Below are positions 1-9,642 of a stretch of 64,000 nt of DNA, piece after piece. The DNA is taken from positions 22,757 to 86,756 of the forward strand of contig NZ_JAAHGH010000024.1 in the NCBI RefSeq assembly GCF_010672525.1. Reading direction: 5' to 3'. This stretch comes from Okeania sp. SIO2B3. Lineage in GTDB: Bacteria; Cyanobacteriota; Cyanobacteriia; Cyanobacteriales; Microcoleaceae. Numbering within the stretch: position 1 is the first letter of the stretch; every line of letters begins with the position of its first letter. The position numbers and the translations under genes are program-made. The notes below the pieces were generated by a model that was given only the letters and a program-made list of their open reading frames with translations, did not search any database and had not been told where the DNA came from.

Positions 1-1184
1 AACCCTAAATCTACATAAGTTTCCCCACTTGAACCAAACCGAGTGCGCCAAACTGGGTTATTAAAAGCTATATGTAACTTAGAATTTGTACCAAAACCGT
101 AATTATCAATAGCAAATCTTTTGACTGGTGGTAGATCGACATTGAGTTGCACTTGACTGAGTACCGGAAAAGGTATGGTTAAAACAATTCTTTCATAAGT
201 ACGGTCAAAAGTTCTTTCTCCAGACCTCAAGCTCACTCTATAACTACCATCTGATAAAGTTGTTATTGCCTCTAGAACCGTGCTAGTTTCAATGGAACCT
301 TGTACAAGATTAGCAAGATTATTAATAATTTGACTATTACCACCAATAATTCGATAACGTTCGTCAGCAGAACCATATAATTCAAATATGTCGGGTTCAG
401 TGCCAATAATATATATTAGATTCAGACTCGACTGTTCGTTAGCATCCAAACCATAGAAAGAATTGTAAGCTACTTCCAGCATTTGTCGCAAAGTAGTGCT
501 AGTGGGAATAGTTTCTAGATATTCGGTAATTGAGAGATTATCTATATCTGCGGTAGGTTGGTCAAAAGTCGTATAATCTTCAAAATTATCAATTGCTATC
601 AGAGTCTCATCTATTCTTTCGGCAACAGGAGCAAAATCATTAATAATTTCTTCTATGGGAATAATTCTACCCTCAGCAAAGTAAATTTCTGGCGTTAACC
701 CCTCCTCACCAGCTACCAGATCGAATTCTGTTAATCCCAGTTCTGCTGCTAAGTCACGAATGCAAACGTGTTCAGAGTCAATATAAGCTGCCCCTAATTC
801 AGCATCAATAGTTGTTCCGGCTATTTTCGAGATACTTCTAATACGACCTCCCACTCTATTTCTAGCTTCAATTACATTTACTGGTACTCCTGCCTGAGTT
901 AGACGGTAAGCTGCAGTTAATCCCGCAATTCCAGCTCCTACTATTAATACTGGTGTTTGTTGAGCCATTGCTCGTTGTCCACCCTTGAAGAAATTAGAAG
1001 CTGCCATTGCTCCAGCAAATCCTAAACCACCTTGTAATAAACGACGACGAGTAGTCCGAAAGTTTCTACTTTGAGTTTCTCTGACCATTCCTAATAATTC
1101 ATCGGTGGGAATGCCTGTTTTTCGCGACGTATTGGCAATGCTATAAGCGCGACGTAGGATTTTCATTAAAGAAGATTTACTCAT
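1..1184 (-). CDS. Flavin-containing amine oxidase, Tat-type N-terminus (3' end beyond left edge)
   Basis: The minus-strand frame is open from an ATG at 1184 to the window edge, about 394 residues, and lacks its C-terminus. After about 45 residues comes RTTRRRLLQGG and a small hydrophobic stretch, which looks like a twin-arginine export signal. Then follows the FAD-binding motif VLIVGAGIAGLTAAYRL and an acidic beta-2 end with NVIEARNRVGGRI, the classic monoamine-oxidase/phytoene-desaturase Rossmann start. An AGGGA ribosome-binding site lies about 10 bases upstream. The family oxidises amines or amino acids with FAD and O2, giving an aldehyde or keto acid, ammonia and H2O2; the substrate here is unknown. 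It is divergent from the repeat protein at 1308. Family assignment is firm, substrate is not. Confidence 0.88.
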   Translation of the reverse strand, partial: MSKSSLMKILRRAYSIANTSRKTGIPTDELLGMVRETQSRNFRTTRRRLLQGGLGFAGAMAASNFFKGGQRAMAQQTPVLIVGAGIAGLTAAYRLTQAGVPVNVIEARNRVGGRIRSISKIAGTTIDAELGAAYIDSEHVCIRDLAAELGLTEFDLVAGEEGLTPEIYFAEGRIIPIEEIINDFAPVAERIDETLIAIDNFEDYTTFDQPTADIDNLSITEYLETIPTSTTLRQMLEVAYNSFYGLDANEQSSLNLIYIIGTEPDIFELYGSADERYRIIGGNSQIINNLANLVQGSIETSTVLEAITTLSDGSYRVSLRSGERTFDRTYERIVLTIPFPVLSQVQLNVDLPPVKRFAIDNYGFGTNSKLHIAFNNPVWRTRFGSSGETYVDLG

Positions 1185-1307
1185 AATAATTAATGTCCCT
1201 TAATTTTTAAGTATAAATTTTGAATTTAAAGCATACAGAAATGAACGATTGTAGTAAGATAACATTGCTTAGGTTGCAATGTAAACTCAAACATAAACTT
1301 TTAAGAA

Positions 1308-2198
1308 ATGTTAACTATTGAAACTCTGTTTGATGAAGGATTTTATTTATTTCAAAACCCTGATGTTGTAGATGAAATTGCTGCGGGTAATTTCAGTAGT
1401 GGTTTGGAACATTTTGTGAATGTGGGTCAATTTGAAAATCGCGACCCCAATGCTTTATTTGATACTAGCTTTTATCTGGAAATTAATACTGATATAGCTG
1501 CTGCTATTGAGGAAGGTGTACTAACAGCAGTGGAACATTTTCTTAGGTTTGGTCAATTTGAACCTCGCGACCCTAGTCCTTTCTTCCAGAATCTTTTTTA
1601 TATCTCAGATCCTGAGTTTGCTACAACATTAGAATCAGCAGGATTAACACCTTTTGAACATTATGTTAGGTTTGGTCAATTTGAAAATCGCGACTCTAGT
1701 TTTTTGTTTGATACAGATTTTTATCTTGCTCAAAATCAGGATGTAGTGGAGTTACTAAATAATGGTAGTTTTAGTAGTGCAATTCAACATTATATTTTAG
1801 TTGGTTTGTTAGAAAATCGTTTGAGTACACCTCCAGATTTTAGAGATGATTTATTAAATGTTAATGCTGATTTTGGTGTTTTGGGAACTGCAGAATTTAA
1901 CAATTTTATTGGAGATGGAAATCCGGTTGATGTTTATAGTTTTATGTTGAATACTCCTAGTAGTTTAGATGTTGTATTAACTGGTTTGGTTGGGGATGCA
2001 GATGTGGAGTTAATTGAGGATATTAATAATAATGGAGTGGCAGAAATTTTAGAGGTTTTTGCTGAGTCAAGAAATGAGGGTACTTTTGATGAAATAATAG
2101 ATATTGATTTCTTACCAGAGGGTAATTACTTTGTCCGAGTTTCTGAGTTTAGTGGTCATACAAATTATTCTTTGTTTTTAGAAGCTAGTCCAATTTAG
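1308..2198 (+). CDS. Repeat protein with C-terminal PPC domain
   Basis: A 296-residue acidic protein. Residues 1 to about 172 hold four imperfect repeats of about 42 residues, each with an LFDxxFYL-like start and ending HFxxxGQFExRDP (the last is degenerate, GLLENR). Residues 176-296 resemble the bacterial pre-peptidase C-terminal (PPC) domain: VDVYSFMLN, a central acidic DINNNG turn and a final GNYFVRVSEFSGHTNYSL strand pair. PPC domains usually sit on secreted enzymes or surface proteins. No clear signal peptide or catalytic domain is seen, so this may be a binding or structural protein released by a non-Sec route. The repeats resemble ones found with RTX-like cyanobacterial exoproteins; that link is inference. 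Confidence 0.75.
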   Translation: MLTIETLFDEGFYLFQNPDVVDEIAAGNFSSGLEHFVNVGQFENRDPNALFDTSFYLEINTDIAAAIEEGVLTAVEHFLRFGQFEPRDPSPFFQNLFYISDPEFATTLESAGLTPFEHYVRFGQFENRDSSFLFDTDFYLAQNQDVVELLNNGSFSSAIQHYILVGLLENRLSTPPDFRDDLLNVNADFGVLGTAEFNNFIGDGNPVDVYSFMLNTPSSLDVVLTGLVGDADVELIEDINNNGVAEILEVFAESRNEGTFDEIIDIDFLPEGNYFVRVSEFSGHTNYSLFLEASPI

Positions 2199-2227
2199 AG
2201 TAGTTAATAATAGTAGGGTGGTTCAAC

Positions 2228-2490
2228 AATTAATTATTAATAATTAATAATTAATAATTACCTCTCCTTGAAAACGGATAGGATTGACGAACAGGAAAAT
2301 TTTTTCTTCTCTTGGTCGATTGGATATGGCTCCGAGACCTAGCCATCCCACCCTACCGGAAGCTCCGAAGATAGAACTCCGTTCCGTTGTCGCGTTTCGC
2401 GTCAGCGTTGCGAAGCAAACGACCGCTTTTTTCTCCTTTAAAGGAGAGGCTTTAAACCTTAATTATTCGGTAAATTTTGAATTATCATCA
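2228..2490. repeat. Dispersed repeat family A, copy 1
   Basis: Starts with several TAATTAATAAT units, then passes through an AAGCGGTCG-like box, a GGTGGGATGG-like box and a GATTGGATATGG-like box, and ends near the word TTCGGTAAATTTT. The same words in the same order or inverted recur at 4738-4861 (short), 9296-9530, 32293-32612, 41943-42170, 55545-55755 and 59074-59140 (short). Open frames across it are fortuitous. Confidence 0.75.
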
Positions 2491-2711
2491 AGCAACTATA
2501 AACTTTTCCTCTTTCTTGCCTGCCCTAAATTAAATTATCAGTTATCAGTTGACGAAGGAAACCCAACAAAAATATCTTTGGAAAAGTTTCCAAACTGTTC
2601 CCCTAGATAAATTAATATCCTTAGATACTCTGCTTTATCCCCTAAAAATAAACCCAAAATTGGGAATCATATTAGTTGCTCATAACTTATTTAATCAAAC
2701 CAATTATACTG

Positions 2712-3416
2712 TCAATTTTCAGGTAATTCTCCAAAGCGATCGCGATAACGAGACAGTAAAGATTCTAATTTTTCGGTTCGTTTTTCTGCTTCTTGCCGTG
2801 CCAAAATTTCCTGATTCAAAACTTCTCGTAATTCATCAGAAATTACCAATTTTTCTCCCGTATCTTCCCGATAAAATCTTATCAATTTATCCTCAACCTC
2901 TAAACGTAATCCTAAAGGTTCGCTCCGACCATCTGTAATTAATTTATAATTTGTTTCTCCCAGACAATACCCTTGCAATTTTTCTTTTATCCATTCACCT
3001 TTAGGGTCAAATAACCAACATTCCTTTACTTTTAATTGTTCGTAAAATACTTTTTTATAACCTTCATCGTCTCTGAGGGTGTTTTTAGTAGTTACCTCAA
3101 AAATAACTGCCGTAATTTTACGTTATTCCCAAAGTTTATAACTATCTCTTCCCCCTGGTTCTACACCAAAAATAACCATTACATCAGGAACAGTTAGTAG
3201 TTTAGGAAAACCCCTAGAAAAATATAAAAATTGTTTGCTGAATACATTGGCTTTTTGACCTTTTAAATATTCTTTCAAGACTTCAAAAATATTTAAAACA
3301 GCGTATAAATGATCGTAATTTTCACCAACAGTTGTTTCATCCTCATTAGGATAAAATACTTCTTTTTTGGTAGTTGCGGGTTGATTTTATGGAGTTGTTT
3401 GGTTTTCTGATGTCAT
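2712..3416 (-). pseudogene. Uma2-family endonuclease, broken by two in-frame stops
   Basis: Reading one minus-strand frame from ATG 3416 gives a continuous Uma2 (DUF820) protein of about 234 codons, with TAA at codon 10 (3387-3389) and TAA at codon 98 (3123-3125). Landmarks are FYPNEDETTVGENYDHLY near the start, VPDVMVIFG, the core strand ITAVIFEVTTKNT, GYKKVFYEQLKVKECWLFDP, and a coiled coil QEAEKRTEKLE near the C-terminus, all typical of cyanobacterial Uma2 proteins. Both stops can arise by one base change from sense codons and there is no frameshift, which suggests recent decay or possible sequencing errors. An intact but dissimilar family member follows at 3813. Uma2 proteins have a PD-(D/E)XK-like fold; their role in cyanobacteria is not settled. 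Confidence 0.85.
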
Positions 3417-3489
3417 AGTTTTAGATGAGATTTGTAACAAACGTTTATGAAATAATAGCAATATTTTTTCGATTTTGTTAGAATTGGAA

Positions 3490-3735
3490 CTTACGCAAAG
3501 AAACCTGGTTTCTACGGTAAATTATTGGTAAGCATTTCCTGCGGAATGTTGCGCAAACAGCTATTAGCTGTCAGCTTTTCCTGCGGAATGTTGCGCAAAC
3601 AGCAAAAGAAGGGGATTTTAATAAATATAGACTGTTTCAGCCAGCTTTTATAGTCTGACTCAATTAGTAAAGCTTTTATCACAAACTAAAAGCAATAGCT
3701 GATAGCTGATAGCTGACGGCTGAATGCTTACAATT
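3490..3735. repeat. Dispersed repeat family C, with CCTGCGGAATG modules
   Basis: Fills most of the gap between the Uma2 genes. It holds two copies of CCTGCGGAATGTTGCGCAAA, then ATAGACTGTTTCAG, AAAGCAATAGCTGATAGCTG and GACGGCTGA. The same order recurs at 18790-18955. The CCTGCGGAATG module alone is found at 13185-13210 (inside tnpB), 32840-32865 (inverted) and 56758-56780. No gene is seen. Confidence 0.7.
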
Positions 3736-3812
3736 ATTGTGTTTGATAATCAACATCTACGAGAAACTGGGTTTATGGACTCGATCATTATCTTCAGCAA
3801 AGGTAAAAAATT

Positions 3813-4412
3813 ATGGTAACAACTAATTTAATTAAGACAATAGCAGTTAATATTCCCAAAGAAATTAACCTGAAAATTACTCACGAACAATTTATGGAGT
3901 TAGCACTGGTTAACCGAGATTTACAGTTAGAAAGAACAGCTACAGGAGAGTTAATTATTATGGCACCGACAGGAAGTGATACTGGCAGACAAAATTTAGG
4001 AATTGAAGCCCTATTATGGTTATGGAACCGTCGCACAAAGTTAGGAGTAGCTTTTAATTCTTCTAGTGGTTTTCATCTGCCTAATGGTAGCGATCGCTCT
4101 CCTGATGCTGCCTGGGTAAAACAGGAAAGATGGGATAGTTTAACTAGGGAAGAACAGGAAACTTTTGCACCTTTATGTCCCGATTTTGTAGTAGAGTTAC
4201 GTTCTAAAAATGATACTATTTTAGAGTTACAAAAAAAGATGAAAGAGTATCATTCAAATGGTGCAAGATTAGGTTGGTTAATTGATAGTAAAAACCGAAA
4301 AGTAGAGATTTATCGGCAAGATCGGGAAGTGGAAATTTTGGAAAATCCTAATAGTTTATCTGGAGAAGATGTGTTGCCTGGATTTGTTTTAGATTTAACA
4401 GAAGTTTGGTAA
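3813..4412 (+). CDS. Uma2 family endonuclease-like protein
   Basis: Intact 199-residue member of the Uma2 (DUF820) family, close to the usual length. The N-terminal segment ITHEQFMELALVNRDLQLER, the middle SDRSPDAAWVKQERW, the core strand APLCPDFVVELRSKNDT and the C-terminal GARLGWLIDSKNRKVEIYR are the conserved blocks. Acidic residues in SPDAAW and PDFVVELRS match the PD-(D/E)XK-like active site described for the fold. Cyanobacteria carry large expanded sets of these genes; a link to mobile DNA or defence has been proposed but is not established. It lies alone, 396 bases after the broken relative. Confidence 0.88.
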   Translation: MVTTNLIKTIAVNIPKEINLKITHEQFMELALVNRDLQLERTATGELIIMAPTGSDTGRQNLGIEALLWLWNRRTKLGVAFNSSSGFHLPNGSDRSPDAAWVKQERWDSLTREEQETFAPLCPDFVVELRSKNDTILELQKKMKEYHSNGARLGWLIDSKNRKVEIYRQDREVEILENPNSLSGEDVLPGFVLDLTEVW

Positions 4413-4465
4413 TGGAGTGCTAAATAAACATTTGTTGCTGAGAGGATATCTGAAAAGTTTTTTGA

Positions 4466-4573
4466 TACTGAATTTTGCCCCCCGAGCAAGCCAACTTTGG
4501 GGGGAACAAGAGTTAATTTGCTTCTAAAAGTCCCCCAAAATTGGGGGATTTAGGGGGCTTGAATTTTGAAAAC
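4466..4573. repeat. Palindromic element with C5/G5 runs
   Basis: GAATTTTGCCCCCCGAGCAAG ... CCCCCAAAATTGGGGGATTTAGGGGGCTTGAATTTT carries a perfect CCCCCAAAATTGGGGG palindrome, and its ends (GAATTTTGCCCCC and GGGGGCTTGAATTTT) are loosely inverted. This is a miniature palindromic element of a type common in cyanobacterial intergenic DNA. It may double as a terminator for the Uma2 gene at 3813. A short family A copy follows at 4738-4861. Confidence 0.6.
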
Positions 4574-4737
4574 GCTTTCTTTTTACAAATCATTTAGGAT
4601 TGCTATATTATATTTTTATTAAGCAAAGGACACAGATATTGCTCAATGTTTTTCGTGCAATATTTGGACATTGAAAGCTCAGTCATAGATTGCTTCTGAC
4701 TTCTCATTTCTCATTTCTCTAATAATGCACCATTTAC

Positions 4738-4861
4738 CAAAAAATTATGGTTTAAAGTCTCCCCCCTTTTAAGGAGATAATAAAGAAAAGTTTTCCTTTG
4801 AGTCAATCCTCTCCTTTAAAAGAAGAGATAATTATTAATTATTAATTATTAATTGTTGAAC
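4738..4861. repeat. Dispersed repeat family A, short copy
   Basis: Begins AAAAATTATGGTTTAAAG, contains opposed CTTTTAAGGAG and CTCCTTTAAAAG arms, and ends in three ATTATTAATT units followed by GTTGAAC. It stops eight bases before the kinase ATG at 4870, so it forms the 5' leader of that gene. Confidence 0.65.
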
Positions 4862-4869
4862 AACTTGTT

Positions 4870-6366
4870 ATGAGTTATTGTATAAATCCTCAATGTTCTA
4901 ATCCTCAAAATAGTGGCACTCCTTTATTTTGTAAAAGTTGTGGTTCCCAACTGTTGCTGCAAGACATTTATCGAGTCATTCGACCCCTGGGTGGTGGTGG
5001 TTTTGGTAAAACATTTGAAGTGGAAGATTGTGGCACTCCCAAAGTATTAAAAGTTCTGCATAATAATCATCCGAAAGCGGTTGAATTATTTCGACAAGAA
5101 GCTGAGGTTTTAAGTAGTTTAAATCATCCTGGTATTCCTAGAGTTGAAGCTGACAGTTATTTCACTTTTCAACCTAGAAATAATCAAGAATATTTGCATT
5201 GTTTGGTGATGGAAAAAATTGAAGGGATGGATTTAGAAAAATATATGCAGCAACGCAACTTTGAACCTATTTCTCAAAAGGCAGCATTTAGATGGTTGAA
5301 ACAGTTGGTGGAAATTTTGGATGAAGTTCATCAACAGGAATATTTTCATAGAGATATTAAGCCGTCGAATATTATGATTAGAGAAAATGGTCAGTTAGTA
5401 TTAATTGATTTTGGTACAGCTAGAGAAGTTACTCAAAGTTATCTACAACAATTAGCAGGGCAACAAGTAACAGGAGTTATTTCTCCTGGTTATACACCTT
5501 TGGAACAAGTGAATGGAAAAGCTGTGCAGCAATCTGATTTTTTTGCTCTGGGGAGAACTTTTGTTTATTTATTAACAGGTAAGCATCCTAATAGTTTTTC
5601 TGAAGACTCTAACACGGGAGATTTAATTTGGCGAAATAGTGTTGAAGTATCAAATGATTTGGGTGATTTTATAGATTATTTAATGAAGCCTTTTCCAGGG
5701 CATAGACCTCAAAATACACAAGATATTTTTAACTATTTAAACAATATAAATGAAGCAAAACAGAGTTCTGGTTTGCCTAAAAATAATCAGAAACAAGAAC
5801 AATCAACAGTTGTTTCCTCTACTCCTGAATATGCAGGATTTTTTAGGCGTTTTTTCGCTTGGATTGTCGATAATATTATTCTGATAATCGTAATGGGATT
5901 ATTAGGCAAAATCATTTTAAATAATAAATTTTTGTCTGATTACATAATCAATTCAATAGGTACTTTTGGATGGTCGATAGGTTGGGGGTCTTTCAGTATA
6001 ACCACAGGAATTATAGGTATTATTTTTATCATTTTAATAGGATTAAAGGAAGGATTATTTGGCGATTCATCATATATAGTGACTCTAATGTTTGTCTTAT
6101 TCACTACTATATTAAAATGGTTTTATTTGACGCGACTTGAAAGTTTACCAATAAAAGCAACTATTGGGAAAAAAATAATGGGAATTATCGTCACAGACTT
6201 AAATGGAAATCCCATATCATTTGGTCGTGCTAATGGAAGGTATTTCGCCAAAACAATTTCGTCAATAATTCTGCTAATTGGGTTTATTATGGCAGCTTTT
6301 ACCAAAAAAAAGCAAGCATTGCATGACAAGATAGCTGGTACTTTAGTTGTTAGAAAAAAGCCATAA
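4870..6366 (+). CDS. Ser/Thr protein kinase with zinc ribbon and RDD membrane domain
   Basis: 498 residues in three parts. Residues 1-27 form a zinc ribbon (CxxPQCSNPQN then CKSCGSQLLL). Residues about 33-295 are a Hanks-type kinase with the glycine loop LGGGGFGKTF, VLKVL lysine, catalytic HRDIKPSN, DFGTAREV and SPGYTPLEQ. After a low-complexity linker, residues about 322-495 are an RDD domain (FRRFFAWIVDNIILIIV, several membrane helices, KATIGKKIMGIIV, HDKIAGTLVV). The kinase would face the cytoplasm, anchored by the RDD helices. All catalytic motifs look intact. RDD domains are often called transport-related; the signal sensed is unknown. Three relatives with the same zinc ribbon start at 31132, 34057 and 36367. 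Confidence 0.92.
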   Translation: MSYCINPQCSNPQNSGTPLFCKSCGSQLLLQDIYRVIRPLGGGGFGKTFEVEDCGTPKVLKVLHNNHPKAVELFRQEAEVLSSLNHPGIPRVEADSYFTFQPRNNQEYLHCLVMEKIEGMDLEKYMQQRNFEPISQKAAFRWLKQLVEILDEVHQQEYFHRDIKPSNIMIRENGQLVLIDFGTAREVTQSYLQQLAGQQVTGVISPGYTPLEQVNGKAVQQSDFFALGRTFVYLLTGKHPNSFSEDSNTGDLIWRNSVEVSNDLGDFIDYLMKPFPGHRPQNTQDIFNYLNNINEAKQSSGLPKNNQKQEQSTVVSSTPEYAGFFRRFFAWIVDNIILIIVMGLLGKIILNNKFLSDYIINSIGTFGWSIGWGSFSITTGIIGIIFIILIGLKEGLFGDSSYIVTLMFVLFTTILKWFYLTRLESLPIKATIGKKIMGIIVTDLNGNPISFGRANGRYFAKTISSIILLIGFIMAAFTKKKQALHDKIAGTLVVRKKP

Positions 6367-6411
6367 TTTCAAAATTAAAACCCACATTCCGCACTTCAAT
6401 AATGAATGTAG

Positions 6412-7612
6412 TTAATGTAGTTAATGTAGGTTGGGTTGAGGAACGTTAGCGGAGCTTATCCGAAGGATAAACCCAACATTATTTAGATATTTTATAGATA
6501 TTTGTTGGGTTGCGCGTTGGCGGAGCAAGTGCGGTAGCTATATCGCTTAACCCAACAAAGCCCAAAAAATTATTCCTGTAGAAATGAAAATATATCCCTA
6601 CAGGCACTAATTAAAGTTAAAAAATCACCTATCTATTAACCTCGAAGTAGTTAATGTAGTTAGGGTTGAGGCAGGTTAGCGCAGCCTATCCTTGGGATCT
6701 ACCCAACATTATTTAGATATTTACAAGACTTACGCAAAGGCACTATTTATAGACTCCAAAACTATTGTCCAATAGTTGTAAACACTATATATAGAGTATT
6801 TCCTTTTGTCCTAATTTATAGATATTTGTTGGGTTGCGCGTTGGCGGAGCAAGTGCGGTAGCTATATCGCTTAACCCAACAAAGCCCAAAAAATTATTCC
6901 TGTAGAAATGAAAATATATCCCTACAGGCACTAATTAAAGTTAAAAAATCACCTATCTATTAACCTCGAAGTAGTTAATGTAGTTAGGGTTGAGGCAGGT
7001 TAGCGCAGCCTATCCTTGGGATCTACCCAACATTATTTAGATATTTACAAGACTTACGCAAAGGCACTATTTATAGACTCCAAAACTATTGTCCAATAGT
7101 TGTAAACACTATATATAGAGTATTTCCTTTTGTCCTAATTTATAGATATTTGTTGGGTTGCGCGTTGGCGGAGCAAGTGCGGTAGCTATATCGCTTAACC
7201 CAACAAAGCCCAAAAAATTATTCCTGTAGAAATGAAAATATATCCCTACAGGCACTAATTAAAGTTAAAAAATCACCTATCTATTAACCTCGAAGTAGTT
7301 AATGTAGTTAGGGTTGAGGCAGGTTAGCGCAGCCTATCCTTGGGATCTACCCAACATTATTTAGATATTTACAAGACTTACGCAAAGACACTATTTATAG
7401 ACTCCAAAACTATTGTCCAATAGTTGTAAACGCTATATATAGAATATTTCCTTTTGTCCTAGTTTATAGATATTTGTTGGGTTGCCCGTTGGTGGAGCAA
7501 GTGCGGCAGCTATATCCCTTAACTCAACAAAGCCCAAAAAATTATTCCTGTAGAAATGAAAATATATCCCTACAGGAACTAATTAAAGTTAAAAAATCAC
7601 CTATCTATTAAC
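6412..7612. repeat. 324-bp tandem array, about 3.6 copies
   Basis: The word ATTTGTTGGGTTGC(G/C)CGTTGG recurs with its TTT at 6501, 6825, 7149 and 7473, an exact 324-base period. The inner units are nearly identical; the first unit lacks the ACTTACGCA block and the last carries several substitutions. Each unit contains a GGTTGGGTT/AACCCAACA pair, a CCTGTAG/CTACAGG hairpin and one copy of the ACTTACGCA miniature element found also at 9533, 39952 and 40064. The last unit ends within the final codons of argG. No gene is seen. Confidence 0.95.
7547..7576 (-). terminator. Probable rho-independent terminator of argG
   Basis: On the minus strand a 7-bp stem (CCTGTAG/CTACAGG, 16-base loop) lies about 30 bases after the argG stop and is followed by AATAATTTTTT. 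It sits inside the 324-bp array, so the same hairpin is present several times in a row. Confidence 0.6.
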
Positions 7613-8810
7613 CTCTAAGCTTCTCCGACCAAACACGAGTAGGCAAACCCCAAACATAAATAAACCCTTCCGCCGCTTTATGGTCAAACTCATCCTCCGC
7701 ACCATAAGTTGCTAAATCAAAACTATATAAAGAATTGCCAGACTGACGACCGACAACCATCGCATTACCCTTAAACAATTTCACTCGCACAACACCAGTC
7801 ACCCTTTCCTGAGTCTGCTGAATAAAAGCATCCAACGCACCCTTCAACGGACTAAACCACAAACCGTTATAAACCAACTGACTGTAAGTTTCCTCAATAC
7901 CACGCTTATAACGAGTCACATCAGCAGTCAAAGTTAAACTTTCCAAGTCGCGATGCGCTTGAATAAGCACCCACATTGCTGGAGACTCATAAATTTCTCG
8001 TGACTTAATTCCCACAAGACGGTTTTCAATCATGTCAATACGACCGACACCATGACCTCCCGCGATCTGATTAAGTTGAGTAATTAACTCAATACCACCC
8101 ATTCCTTGACCGTTGAGACTAACAGGAATACCTCCCTCAAAACCAATTTCCACATATTCCGGTTCATTCGGAGTATCAGCGATCGCTTTAGTCATATTAT
8201 AAACTTCCTCTGGTGCCTCCACCCAAGGGTCTTCCAACTCCCCTGCTTCGATCGCCATCCCCAATAAATTTTTATCAATACTATAAGGAGAAGACTTTTT
8301 CACTGGAGCAGGAATACCATACTTTTCACCATAAGCAATAGTCTCCTCCCGACTCATTCCCCACTCCCGCGCTGGTGCAAGAATTTTGATTTTCGGGTTA
8401 AGTGCAGCAATAGCAACATCAAACCTTACTTGGTCATTACCCTTTCCAGTACAACCATGGGCGATCGCATCAGCACCATATTTTTCTGCTGCGTCTACTA
8501 AAATTTTAGCAATTAAAGGGCGAGCTAATGCTGTAGCTAAAGGATAACGATTTTCATATAGAGCATTTGCTTGAATAGCAGGAAAAGCATATTCTTGAAT
8601 CAAAGGTTCGATAACATCTATAACCAAAGATTCTACTGCACCCGAATCTAATGCTTTTTTGCGGACTCCTTCTAACTCATCTCCCTGTCCTAGATCTGCA
8701 GCAAGAGTAATTACTTCTTTGACACCCCACTCATTTTTTAAGTAGGGAATGCAAACGGAGGTATCCACTCCACCAGAATAAGCTAATACAACTTTAGTGG
8801 CACGACTCAT
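7608..8810 (-). CDS. argG: Argininosuccinate synthase
   Basis: Joins citrulline and aspartate with ATP hydrolysis to AMP, the penultimate step of arginine synthesis, in the cytoplasm. The start is set at [19 protein letters not shown] because the family begins there and AGAGAAGAA precedes the ATG at 8810; the open frame reaches 8834 with eight extra residues that are probably untranslated. The product is 400 residues, the family norm. It shows the N-type ATP-pyrophosphatase loop [24 protein letters not shown], and SIDKNLLG. It stands alone on the minus strand. The 324-bp tandem array begins inside its last codons, so the C-terminal KLRG may have been reshaped by the repeat. Confidence 0.97.
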   Translation of the reverse strand: MSRATKVVLAYSGGVDTSVCIPYLKNEWGVKEVITLAADLGQGDELEGVRKKALDSGAVESLVIDVIEPLIQEYAFPAIQANALYENRYPLATALARPLIAKILVDAAEKYGADAIAHGCTGKGNDQVRFDVAIAALNPKIKILAPAREWGMSREETIAYGEKYGIPAPVKKSSPYSIDKNLLGMAIEAGELEDPWVEAPEEVYNMTKAIADTPNEPEYVEIGFEGGIPVSLNGQGMGGIELITQLNQIAGGHGVGRIDMIENRLVGIKSREIYESPAMWVLIQAHRDLESLTLTADVTRYKRGIEETYSQLVYNGLWFSPLKGALDAFIQQTQERVTGVVRVKLFKGNAMVVGRQSGNSLYSFDLATYGAEDEFDHKAAEGFIYVWGLPTRVWSEKLRG

Positions 8811-9642
8811 AGATTCTTCTCTAGAAATTAACAACTGGGTTTTTATTATCGGACTTAGCCTGTAAAATTATTGTCAGGCAAAGTACAGATTCTAGAGTGT
8901 ATCCTAATTTTCAGAGGAATGAAAAGTGGGTAATAGGGTGTAAGACCCACAGAGGAAAAATACCACATCAAAACTTTTCTGTTTCTTCTGTTGTGCCTAC
9001 TCCTGCCTTGTTTACCTTCTTTAACTTTTATTCCATTAGACATTTTCTCCAAAAGAGGCAACAGGCAACAGGCAACAGGCAACAGGCAACCCACCCCTCG
9101 CCCCTCCCCCTCCCAGGAGGGGAATAATTGATAATTTATGGATCAGAATTGATTTTATTTTGGATTTTTGGAGATGTTTATTAGACATTTCCTCCAAAAG
9201 AGGGAGTAGGGAGTAGGGAGTAGAGGGAAATAATTGATAATTTATAGATAAGAATTGATTTTATTTTGGATTTTTGGATATTTCCATTTAGCGAATAATT
9301 AATAATTAATAATTAAATAATTCGCGCCTTGAAGCCTCCCCTTTTAAGGGGAAAAAGCGGTCGTTTTGCTACGCAACATGTAAAGCGTAGCTTCCCGTAG
9401 GGTGGGATGGATGGGTTTCCTAACCATATCCAATTGACTAAGATAAAAGAAAATATTCCTTATATTCAATTCCGTAACGGTTAAAACCAGAGGTAATTAT
9501 CAATTATCAATTATCCATTATCAATTAATGAAAGGACTTACGCATTTTCCCGACAAAAACGCCATATATGCCATAGTGCTATAGTTTTTATCTACTATAT
9601 GTAGTGCCTTTGCGTAAGTCTCCAATTTAGTCAGGAGAAAAA
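8811..9642. repeat. Intergenic repeat cluster (832 bp)
   Basis: No gene is convincing here. The order is: five ACAGGCA units with an adjacent CCCTCCCAGGAGGGG palindrome (9058-9123), a GGAGTAGG run with an AATTGATAATTTAT tail (9179-9290, related to 22850-22935, 29520-29610 and 40340-40440), a family A copy (9296-9530), and an ACTTACGCA miniature element (9533-9621). Short frames across this stretch are repeat translations. Confidence 0.75.
9533..9621. repeat. ACTTACGCA miniature inverted-repeat element, copy 1
   Basis: About 89 bases bounded by AGGACTTACGCA and TGCGTAAGTCTCC, with inner CTATA/TATAG-rich arms. Full copies are at 39952-40039 and 40064-40152 and a degenerate copy is in each 324-bp unit at 6.4-7.6 kb. 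It ends about 20 bases before the glycosyltransferase ATG. The ends would fold into a long hairpin in RNA. Confidence 0.8.

Noticed and set aside
2284..2938. Two plus-strand proteins of 108 and 129 residues
   Set aside because: The first is a translation of repeat family A; the second lies antisense to the Uma2 pseudogene.
6412..7612. CRISPR array
   Set aside because: The 324-bp units are contiguous and nearly identical with no 30-40 base spacers, and no cas genes are present.
8855..9127. Small proteins on both strands after argG
   Set aside because: They translate ACAGGCA and CCTCCCAGGAGG repeats and have no ribosome-binding site.
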